Assembly (NCBI GenBank): GCA_020846575.1
Contig: JADLDQ010000383.1
Coordinates: 1 to 13,387 of the forward strand
DNA from: Burkholderiales bacterium
Lineage (GTDB): Bacteria > Pseudomonadota > Gammaproteobacteria > Burkholderiales > SG8-39
DNA: 13,387 nucleotides
Direction of reading: 5' to 3'
Made by a program: the position numbers and the translations under genes. Positions 1 to 5,310 of the stretch are shown piece after piece. The notes below the pieces were generated by a model. It was not told where the DNA came from and searched no databases. It saw only the letters and a list, made by a program, of their open reading frames with translations. Each line of letters starts with the position of its first letter. Position 1 is the first letter of the stretch.

Positions 1-1168
1 GCAGGAAGACGCCCGCCTCGACCCAGCGGCCCCAGGTGGGCGTCACGAAAAAGTGCTCTTGCAGGATCGAAGACACGGAGTTCGCAAGCGTCAGCACCGG
101 CGCCATCGCCGGCGATATCGGCGTCACCTGCGTGGTCCCGACACCTGCCGCCGTGGGTCCGATCAGGACGATCTTGTCGCGGAAGGTGTCGAGTGGCACC
201 TTACCCGAGTAGACGTCGAAGAACGAGTCCACGCGGAATGCCGGCGTGGTGTCGCGGTCCTTGTAGAAGAAGGTGTGCATCTGGAGCGCCGGATCGGTCG
301 CGATCTTCAGCTTGCCGATCTGCACCCCCTCACCGAGGGTGACCCGGAGGTCCTCGGCACCCAGGTTCAGGCTCTTTGCCGCGATCATCATGGACATCGA
401 GGGGTAGTACTGGTCGTAGTACTGAACCACCAGAGGCTCGGTACGGACACCGCCGTCGACGTCCGGATTCGCGTTCAGGTGGCCCAGTGCCGCGGCGTTC
501 CTGCCGATCTGCTCGATAGGCAGCGAGAGCACGTTGGCGGCGGGCAGGGGCACGTCCCCGGTACCCTGATCCACCTTGGGAATGCGGTCACGCAGCACGA
601 AATCCGGCAAGGGCTTGTCCGGCTTGCCGCGCGGCTCGCCGAGTTCGAACAGCATCGGAAGTACGACATTACCGGCCTTCGAGTAACTGCTGGCGAGCTT
701 GCGATCGGTATTCAGGTTCGCCTCGGCTTCCCGCAGCAGCGGGACCAGTTGTCCGAGCACCCCTTGGGTCGCGCCGGGAGCCACGGCCGGCCCGCTGTTC
801 GCACCCGCCGCCCCGGGGCCGCCAAGCACGTCGATCATCTTGTTGATGTACGCGAGACCCGGGTCGATCTGCGGTTCACTGAAGAACACCAGGTTGCCGA
901 TAACCTTGGCCTTCGCGCCCGCAAGCCCTTCGGTCAGCTTGGCGTGGACATCGCGCGACCAAGGCCAGCGCCCGATATTGCGGATGCTCGCGTCGTCGAT
1001 CGCGATCACCGCCACCTTGTCGCTGGGCGGCTGCGAGGACGCGCGCACGCCCCAGTCGTACGCGGTGCGCTCCAGGCTCTGGATGATCTGCGTCCCTCCG
1101 GCGAACAGCAGAACGAGCGATACCACCAGACCGAGAAACCAGTCCTTCTTCCAGAATCCCGCTTTCAT
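1..1168 (-). CDS. CHASE2-domain sensor protein, N-terminal part (C-terminus off window)
   Basis: Reading leftward from ATG at 1166-1168, 389 codons are open to the window edge, so the protein is 3'-truncated by the window and not broken. The start MKAGFWKKDWFLGLVV begins one hydrophobic segment (about residues 9-29). A CHASE2 sensor domain follows: VAVIAIDDASIRNIGRWPWSR at about 52-72 and the closing DKIVLIGPTAAGVGT at about 331-345, both typical of the family. CHASE2 is an extracytoplasmic sensor usually followed by several membrane helices and a cytoplasmic output domain (Ser/Thr kinase, adenylate or diguanylate cyclase, or histidine kinase). The output domain here is unseen. From memory, the stretch with LNTDRKLA and GEPRGKPDKPLP resembles betaproteobacterial CHASE2 Ser/Thr kinases, so a kinase is my best guess. 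A GGAGG Shine-Dalgarno (complement of 1174-1178) lies 5 bp before the ATG and fixes the start. No co-directional gene abuts it upstream. Confidence 0.88.
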   Translation of the reverse strand, partial: MKAGFWKKDWFLGLVVSLVLLFAGGTQIIQSLERTAYDWGVRASSQPPSDKVAVIAIDDASIRNIGRWPWSRDVHAKLTEGLAGAKAKVIGNLVFFSEPQIDPGLAYINKMIDVLGGPGAAGANSGPAVAPGATQGVLGQLVPLLREAEANLNTDRKLASSYSKAGNVVLPMLFELGEPRGKPDKPLPDFVLRDRIPKVDQGTGDVPLPAANVLSLPIEQIGRNAAALGHLNANPDVDGGVRTEPLVVQYYDQYYPSMSMMIAAKSLNLGAEDLRVTLGEGVQIGKLKIATDPALQMHTFFYKDRDTTPAFRVDSFFDVYSGKVPLDTFRDKIVLIGPTAAGVGTTQVTPISPAMAPVLTLANSVSSILQEHFFVTPTWGRWVEAGVFL

Positions 1169-1173
1169 TACGG

Positions 1174-1178
1174 CCTCC
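1174..1178 (-). promoter_or_regulatory. Ribosome binding site of the CHASE2 gene
   Basis: The complement reads GGAGG, a full-strength Shine-Dalgarno core, 5 bp upstream of the ATG at 1168. It is the clearest ribosome binding site in the window and decides the start of the CHASE2 reading frame. Confidence 0.7.
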
Positions 1179-1250
1179 AGATTTCTGTTGTGGTTCTGCT
1201 TGTTTTTATTGCCATAAATTCACCTGCTCCGCCGTGGCCGGAACGCGGGC

Positions 1251-1256
1251 ATTCTA
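1251..1256 (-). promoter_or_regulatory. Candidate -10 box (TAGAAT) for the CHASE2 gene
   Basis: On the minus strand this reads TAGAAT, five of six bases matching the sigma-70 -10 consensus. It would start transcription near 1244, giving a leader of about 76 nt rich in A and T. No good -35 hexamer lies 16-18 bp upstream, so this is tentative. The same hexamer occurs upstream of glpK at 5258-5263. Confidence 0.3.
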
Positions 1257-1585
1257 CGCCAGCGCCCGGGTGAACCGGCGCGATGAGTGACCCGGCGCGA
1301 TCAAGGACACACCGCCCGCACGCCCGTCGCCCCGCCTGCGATCGCGATGCCGCGTTGGAATGTTCGCAGCCGCAATTCGAAACACAGATCGCCTCGCCCG
1401 CACCGCTCGCGCGCCTCGCGCGTGCCGTAACGATCGAATGTGCAGCAACGACGCCGCAAGACGCGCCACGATGCGGTTGCGTCGTCCCGTCCTGCTCCGG
1501 GATACCGGCCCCTGCGCCAACCCTGCGTGAACTTCAGCGCCGAAATAATTGTGTAAGTCTTTGTAGAAACAGTAATATAACCTGC

Positions 1586-1615
1586 ATTCTTACAGTAAGT
1601 TATTAGGCGCGTCAA
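1586..1615 (-). promoter_or_regulatory. Candidate sigma-70 promoter in an AT-rich island
   Basis: On the minus strand, TTGACG (complement of 1610-1615, five of six to the -35 consensus) is followed after 18 bp by AAGAAT (complement of 1586-1591, four of six) preceded by TG one base earlier, the extended -10 form. It sits in a roughly 70-bp AT-rich island in otherwise GC-rich DNA and points toward the CHASE2 gene, about 410 bp away. This would be a long leader, so it may instead serve an unseen small transcript. Confidence 0.35.
1589..1599. repeat. Palindrome CTTAC-A-GTAAG inside the candidate promoter
   Basis: CTTACAGTAAG is a perfect inverted repeat with 5-bp arms and a 1-bp centre. It lies in the spacer between the candidate -35 and -10 boxes, where repressor operators are often placed. 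Its half ACAGTAA recurs at 1569-1575, exactly 23 bp away, close to two helical turns. I do not recognise the motif as belonging to a named regulator. Confidence 0.4.
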
Positions 1616-1637
1616 CCTGTTCCACGAACCCGCCTAG

Positions 1638-1669
1638 CAGGATGTCACCGATCCAGGATGTCACCGATC
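1638..1669. repeat. Exact 16-bp tandem duplication
   Basis: CAGGATGTCACCGATC occurs twice, head to tail and without a mismatch, at 1638-1653 and 1654-1669. It lies about 22 bp upstream of the candidate minus-strand promoter. The unit has short inverted ends on the other strand (GGAT...ATCC). It may be a slippage product or the remnant of an insertion-sequence end with tandem terminal repeats. No transposase is nearby. Confidence 0.85.
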
Positions 1670-1720
1670 GGGTTGTTCGCGCGGCATGATCGCCCGCCCG
1701 GGAAAGAGCGAGGGCAGGCA

Positions 1721-1762
1721 CGGCTCTCGGGATTGCGGCTGCCGGTACGCGCCCGAGAGTCG
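1721..1762. repeat. Inverted repeat, 11-bp arms
   Basis: CGGCTCTCGGG at 1721-1731 pairs with CCCGAGAGTCG at 1752-1762: ten Watson-Crick pairs and one G-U, with a 20-nt GC-rich loop. It is the strongest fold I see in the gene-free stretch. No T-run follows on either strand, so it is not an ordinary intrinsic terminator. It could be a repeat of the REP type, part of a small RNA, or a chance GC-rich fold. Confidence 0.5.
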
Positions 1763-1784
1763 CCGGCAAAGAAACCAAGCGCAA

Positions 1785-1827
1785 GGCAATCGCCCCCGGG
1801 CGAAGCTCACGGCAATCGCCCCCCGGG
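1785..1827. repeat. Direct repeat GGCAATCGCCCCC(C)GGG
   Basis: GGCAATCGCCCCCGGG at 1785-1800 recurs at 1811-1827 with one extra C, the two copies starting 26 bp apart. It lies just beyond the 1721-1762 inverted repeat and adds to the repeat-rich character of this stretch. Confidence 0.6.
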
Positions 1828-2368
1828 CCAGGCGCGAGTCAGCATCGCGTGAGGACGCCGACCGGAACCCGGTGTTCGAGGGTCCGCCGGCCGATCGCAA
1901 GTGGATGAACCGAGATCACGCGCGCCGCAGCCGGCGGATTCCGGTCTTCGGTTCAGAATTGCCGGCCAGCGTGGACCGGTCGCGTCGCGTTTCTCGCCCA
2001 CGCGGTGCAGCCCCGAGGACCGCATGCGAAACGCAGCTGCGCCGAAGCCATGCGGGACAGCAAACCGGCCGTGTGAACGGCACCCGTTGCTGCGAAGCGA
2101 CGTGGAGCACGGCCCGACTTCACAGCGGGCCCTCGCCAAGGGTGAGCCCTGCCGCGCCGGAGCGCGTGTCGCATGCGGGAGGTCGGGAGCCCGAGGACCG
2201 CTGGGCACCCGAGCGGCCAACGCGCTAGCGAGTCAATGCCCAGGAACCACGGCCCCTTCTCGATCGCGGGTTCCGCGGATGCAAGGCGCGCGCCTCGCGC
2301 TGCCGAAGTCCACGCTGTCGCGGGAACCGGAAGAAGCCGTGCATCCTCAGGCGGCTCACATCAGGCTG

Positions 2369-2686
2369 CTAGAGCTTCAGTTCACCGTAACGAGCTTCGT
2401 ATTCCTTGAGGCCCTGGCCCAGCAACTGGTACAGGCGCTTGGCGGCATACGGGTTGAGAACGATGCGGTCGGACAGGAGAACCGTGACTTGCTTCTGCCC
2501 GCCATGCCACGCCTGATTCGCGCCGAACAGCAGCATGATCTCCTCGCGCGTTCCGAGCACGTTGCAGACGTTCGCATACGCGGTGCGCATTCTCGAATCG
2601 TCCCAGACCACTTTCGGTGCGGTCTCCTGAGACGCGGCGGCGGGCCGGGTGTCTTTCGATTCCTCGCGGGTTTCCTTGGTTGCCAT
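2369..2686 (-). CDS. DUF3467 family protein
   Basis: A 105-residue soluble protein of unknown function. Residues 1-24 are charged and Ala/Glu/Lys-rich, probably disordered. The rest carries the conserved DUF3467 core: a DDSRMRTAYANVCNV-like strand, then TREEIMLLFGANQAW, then VTVLLSDRIVLNPYAAKRL and a C-terminal YEARYG helix. The start at 2686 is chosen because GGAG (complement of 2692-2695) precedes it by 5 bp and the conserved core follows at the usual distance. A longer form opening at 2743 adds 19 residues with no family support. The gene stands alone: sucD ends 242 bp upstream with its own terminator, and no gene follows for 1.2 kb. No catalytic motif, signal peptide or membrane segment is visible. 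Family assignment is firm by motif; function is unknown. Confidence 0.88.
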   Translation of the reverse strand: MATKETREESKDTRPAAASQETAPKVVWDDSRMRTAYANVCNVLGTREEIMLLFGANQAWHGGQKQVTVLLSDRIVLNPYAAKRLYQLLGQGLKEYEARYGELKL

Positions 2687-2723
2687 GCTGACTCCGAAAC
2701 AGTGTTGACAAACGGACTCAAAG

Positions 2724-2739
2724 CGATGCGATTGCATCG
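2724..2739. repeat. Inverted repeat CGATGC-GATT-GCATCG upstream of the DUF3467 gene
   Basis: Perfect 6-bp arms around a 4-bp centre, 38 bp before the DUF3467 start codon. It could be an operator or a small hairpin in the mRNA leader. No convincing -35/-10 pair accompanies it, so its role is open. Confidence 0.35.
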
Positions 2740-2880
2740 GCATCGAGCGAAGGTGCGCAATTCGCAGGGAGTGCAGGAAGGCGAATGCGCTTTCGACGTG
2801 ACTCCGCCCGCGATGCTACCACTCGCTGCAGCAGGGACATATCGGGCGCAGACCGCGCGGCAAGCTGCGGTGTTCCACCG

Positions 2881-2908
2881 AGAAGAAAGATCGGGTCGCA
2901 GCGACCGA
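2881..2908 (-). terminator. Intrinsic terminator after sucD
   Basis: On the minus strand, 20 bp past the sucD stop, TCGGTCG-CTG-CGAC(C)CGA forms a 7-bp stem with one bulged C, followed directly by the pyrimidine run TCTTTCTTCT. Position and shape fit a Rho-independent terminator for sucCD and imply that the DUF3467 gene is transcribed separately. Confidence 0.55.
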
Positions 2909-2928
2909 GCCGCCGGAGCGAACAGGCG

Positions 2929-3807
2929 CTATCGCAGGACAGACGCGAGCAGCCGCCCTATCTGCGCCGGATTTCGCGTCACCCTGATGCCGCAGGATTC
3001 CATGACCTCGAGCTTCTCCTGCGCGGTACCCTTGCCACCGCTGATGATGGCACCCGCGTGGCCCATGCGCCTGCCCGGCGGGGCGGTGACGCCGGCGATG
3101 AAACCGACCACTGGTTTTCTCATGTGCTGCCTCACCCAGCGGGCCGCGTCCTCCTCGTCGCTGCCGCCAATCTCGCCCACCATGACGACTGCCTCGGTCG
3201 CGGGATCCTCGTTGAAGAGCTTCAGCACGTCGATGTGCTTCAGGCCGTTCACCGGGTCACCGCCGGTGCCCACGCAGCTCGACTGCCCGAGGCCCAGTTC
3301 ACCCAGCTGCCATACCGCCTCGTAGGTGAGCGTCCCGGAGCGCGACACCACGCCCACCGGGCCGCGCCTGTGGATGTGGCCGGGCATGATACCGATCTTG
3401 ATTTCGTCCGGGGTGATCACGCCGGGACAGTTCGGACCGACGAGCAGGGTCTTGCCTGCCAGCATCCGGTAGCGTGTGCGGATCATGTCGCGCACCGGGA
3501 TACCCTCGGTGATGCAGATGACGAGGTCCAGGCCCGCGTCCACCGCCTCGTCTATCGCGCCGGCTGCACCGGCGGGCGGTACGTAGATCACGGAGACGCT
3601 CGCCCCTGTCTTCTCCTTCGCCTCCTTGACGGTACCGAAAATCGGCACCCCCTCGAAGCTCGTCCCGGCGCGCTTGGGGTTCACGCCGGCCACGAAGCAG
3701 TTGCGGCCATTGGCGTACTCGAGGCAGGCGCGCGTGTGAAACTGGCCGGTCTTGCCGGTAATGCCCTGGGTCATCACCCGCGTGTTCCTGTCGACGAGAA
3801 TCGACAT
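2929..3807 (-). CDS. sucD: Succinyl-CoA synthetase (succinate-CoA ligase), alpha subunit
   Basis: 292 residues, the usual length. With SucC it converts succinyl-CoA, phosphate and ADP (or GDP) to succinate, CoA and ATP (or GTP) in the TCA cycle, in the cytoplasm. The N-terminal CoA-binding Rossmann domain opens with TRVMTQGITGKTGQFHT (residues 9-25). LLVGPNCPGVITP is at 121-133. The phosphohistidine loop reads GRRMGHAGAII, with the active-site His at 250, followed by the GGKGTA turn. The start ATG (3805-3807) lies 2 bp after the sucC stop, and a GGGGAAG sequence inside the sucC end serves as ribosome binding site, so the subunits are probably translated together. An intrinsic terminator follows. 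ADP versus GDP preference cannot be read from this subunit. A malate-CoA ligase is possible in principle, but all motifs look like standard SucD. Confidence 0.97.
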   Translation of the reverse strand: MSILVDRNTRVMTQGITGKTGQFHTRACLEYANGRNCFVAGVNPKRAGTSFEGVPIFGTVKEAKEKTGASVSVIYVPPAGAAGAIDEAVDAGLDLVICITEGIPVRDMIRTRYRMLAGKTLLVGPNCPGVITPDEIKIGIMPGHIHRRGPVGVVSRSGTLTYEAVWQLGELGLGQSSCVGTGGDPVNGLKHIDVLKLFNEDPATEAVVMVGEIGGSDEEDAARWVRQHMRKPVVGFIAGVTAPPGRRMGHAGAIISGGKGTAQEKLEVMESCGIRVTRNPAQIGRLLASVLR

Positions 3808-3809
3808 GT

Positions 3810-4991
3810 CTAGTTCTTCCCCGCAGCGCTGCCCCTGGACGCGGCCACGGCCTTCTGCGCCGCCTCGGCCATGCTGGAGCAGGGAATGATGGGCAGGCCC
3901 GAATCCGCCAGGATCTTCTTGCCCAGTTCGACGTTGGTTCCTTCCAGGCGTACCACCAGCGGCACCCGCAGGCTCACCTGCCGGGCCGCGTCGACGCAGG
4001 CGCTGGCGATCACGTCGCAGCGCATGATGCCGCCGAAGATGTTTACCAGGATGGCTTTGAGGCGCGGGTTGCGCAGCATGATCTTGAACGCCTCGGTGAC
4101 CCTCTCGGTGGTGGCCCCGCCGCCCACGTCGAGGAAGTTCGCCGCCTCGCCGCCGTACACCTTGACGATGTCCATGGTCGCCATGGCAAGGCCCGCGCCG
4201 TTGACGAGGCAGCCGATGTCGCCGTCCAACTGCACGTAGTTGAGCTCCTGTCGCGAGGCCTCGACGTCGGCGGGATCCTCCTCGTCGAGGTCTCGCATCG
4301 CCAGGATGTCCGGGTGGCGGAACAGCGCGTTGTCGTCGAAGTTCATCTTCGCGTCGAGCGCAACGACGCGCCCGTCACCGGTGAGAATCAGCGGATTGAT
4401 CTCCGCAAGGCTCGCATCGGTCTGGTCGAACGCGCGGTAAAGACCCTGCAGTACCGCGCGCGCCTGGACAACCGCGGCCTCGGGGATTCCGATCCGACGC
4501 GCCACCTCGTCGGCCTCCTCATCCCTGAGACCGGTACCAGGATCGATGAACACCTTGTGGATCTTTTCCGGCGTGCTGGCGGCGACCTCCTCGATATCCA
4601 TCCCGCCCTCGGAACTCGCCAGGAGCGCCACGCGCTGCGTCGAGCGGTCCACCACCATGCCGGCGTAGAGTTCCTTGCGGATATCGGCGCCCTCCTCGAC
4701 GAGGAGCCGCCGCACCTTCTGTCCCGCCGGGCCCGTCTGGTGGGTGACGAGCTGCATGCCCAGGATCGTCCCGGCGTGTTCGCGCACCTCTTCGATCGAT
4801 CGCGCGAGCTTGACGCCGCCGCCCTTACCGCGGCCGCCGGCATGGATCTGCGCCTTCACCACCCAGACCTTGCCCCCGAGCGACTCGGCGGCCTTCACCG
4901 CCTCGTCGATGCTGAAGCAGGCCGCACCGCGCGGCGTCGGCACGCGATACCTGCGCAGCACGTCCTTCGCCTGATACTCGTGGATTTTCAT
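3810..4991 (-). CDS. sucC: Succinyl-CoA synthetase (succinate-CoA ligase), beta subunit
   Basis: 393 residues, close to the family norm. It carries the ATP-grasp domain that binds nucleotide and Mg, and the CoA-ligase domain that contacts SucD. It starts MKIHEYQAKDVLRRY as family members do. Visible motifs are GGRGKGGG (residues 53-60, nucleotide loop), AEINPL (196-201, Mg-binding Glu/Asn), DAKMNFDDNALFR (213-225), NGAGLAMATMD (264-274), the Gly-rich LDVGGGA (287-293) and NIFGGIMRCD (317-326, the end facing SucD). The ATG at 4991 fixes the conserved start; upstream only a weak GGA at 8 nt is seen. The frame stays open upstream to 5312, but that extension has no family support. First gene of the sucC-sucD pair, divergent from glpK across 289 bp. 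Confidence 0.97.
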   Translation of the reverse strand: MKIHEYQAKDVLRRYRVPTPRGAACFSIDEAVKAAESLGGKVWVVKAQIHAGGRGKGGGVKLARSIEEVREHAGTILGMQLVTHQTGPAGQKVRRLLVEEGADIRKELYAGMVVDRSTQRVALLASSEGGMDIEEVAASTPEKIHKVFIDPGTGLRDEEADEVARRIGIPEAAVVQARAVLQGLYRAFDQTDASLAEINPLILTGDGRVVALDAKMNFDDNALFRHPDILAMRDLDEEDPADVEASRQELNYVQLDGDIGCLVNGAGLAMATMDIVKVYGGEAANFLDVGGGATTERVTEAFKIMLRNPRLKAILVNIFGGIMRCDVIASACVDAARQVSLRVPLVVRLEGTNVELGKKILADSGLPIIPCSSMAEAAQKAVAASRGSAAGKN

Positions 4992-5110
4992 GGGGAGTCC
5001 GGCTGATGGAGTTCGCTGGCTGCCGGGGCGGTTCGCCGGGACGGGCGGTGCGCTCCGCGACGACGCTCGCGACCGCGTCGCGCAGCCGCATCGCGCGTAC
5101 TGCCTGCTCT

Positions 5111-5143
5111 CAAGAAAACTGTCTGCAACTCCCGGTTTTCTTG
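5111..5143. repeat. 9-bp inverted repeat in the sucC-glpK divergent region
   Basis: CAAGAAAAC at 5111-5119 and GTTTTCTTG at 5135-5143 are perfect inverted copies with 24-bp centre-to-centre spacing and a 15-bp gap. The AT-rich arms stand out in GC-rich surroundings. If sucC starts at the candidate promoter near 5217, this lies in its leader. A dimeric regulator site is as likely as an RNA hairpin. I do not recognise the sequence. Confidence 0.5.
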
Positions 5144-5216
5144 TCGACACCTGCTGCCGCCTGCGGCGGCCGGGATGCTCGGATGGAATTCGAATGGGCA
5201 ACCTGAAAGCGCTGGA

Positions 5217-5225
5217 AGTGTAGCA
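5217..5225 (-). promoter_or_regulatory. Candidate extended -10 promoter for sucC
   Basis: The minus strand reads TGC-TACACT: an extended -10 (TGn) with a four-of-six hexamer. It would start transcription near 5210, with a leader of about 220 nt before sucC. No clear -35 box is present, which extended -10 promoters tolerate. The rest of 4992-5280 holds the 5111-5143 inverted repeat and no open frame worth calling. Confidence 0.38.
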
Positions 5226-5257
5226 CAGGACCTCGGCGGGCCCGCGGCGCGCGCGGC

Positions 5258-5263
5258 TAGAAT
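5258..5263 (+). promoter_or_regulatory. Candidate -10 box (TAGAAT) for glpK
   Basis: TAGAAT matches the -10 consensus at five of six bases. Transcription would start near 5270, leaving about 11 nt before the first in-frame ATG (5281) and about 41 nt before the conserved one (5311). No -35 box is evident. If this promoter is real, it favours the downstream start codon, since the AGGAA at 5270-5274 would fall at the mRNA end. Confidence 0.28.
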
Positions 5264-5280
5264 CGGCGCAGGAACCGCCC

Positions 5281-5310
5281 ATGAAGTCAGGGTCCATGAA
5301 GTCAGGGTCC
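5281..5310. repeat. Exact 15-bp tandem duplication at the glpK start
   Basis: ATGAAGTCAGGGTCC occurs twice without mismatch (5281-5295, 5296-5310), and its first six bases recur at 5311-5316, where the conserved GlpK N-terminus begins. Each unit carries an in-frame ATG and an AGGG close to the next ATG. The product, if started at the first ATG, begins with MKSGSMKSGSMKYLL. Fifteen bases keep the frame, so loss or gain of a unit would not break the gene. Confidence 0.9.

Larger units (their letters stand above)
1169..2368. other. 1.2 kb stretch without a convincing gene
   Basis: Every open frame here (for example about 180 codons on plus from 1686, about 137 codons on minus from 2220) gives Arg/Pro/Ala/Ser-rich translations with no recognisable motif, no good ribosome binding site and no family resemblance. 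They look like the chance open frames of GC-rich DNA. The left part (1540-1610) is strikingly AT-rich for this window. Repeats cluster at 1638-1669, 1721-1762 and 1785-1827. The right part (about 1830-2330) holds nothing I can name. A weak hairpin at 2335-2356, just beyond the DUF3467 stop, has a 5-bp stem followed by a pyrimidine run on the minus strand and might end that transcript. A divergent pseudogene or small RNA cannot be excluded. Confidence 0.6.

Noticed and set aside
53..1273. Plus-strand 406-codon frame opposite the CHASE2 gene
   Set aside because: The minus strand encodes a clear CHASE2 domain with a strong ribosome binding site; this frame is its shadow.
1721..1762. tRNA or intrinsic terminator reading of the strong inverted repeat
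   Set aside because: No D, anticodon or T-arm arrangement or CCA end can be drawn, and no T-run follows on either strand.
1686..2228. Plus-strand 180-codon frame in the gene-free stretch
   Set aside because: Arg/Pro/Ser-rich translation, no motif, no convincing ribosome binding site, and the region contains repeats with competing open frames of similar quality on both strands.
2705..2710. Perfect TTGACA on the plus strand
   Set aside because: No acceptable -10 box lies 16-18 bp downstream and no plus-strand gene follows.
1901..3325. Plus-strand 474-codon frame across the DUF3467 gene and part of sucD
   Set aside because: It lies antisense to two well-supported genes and yields a low-complexity translation.
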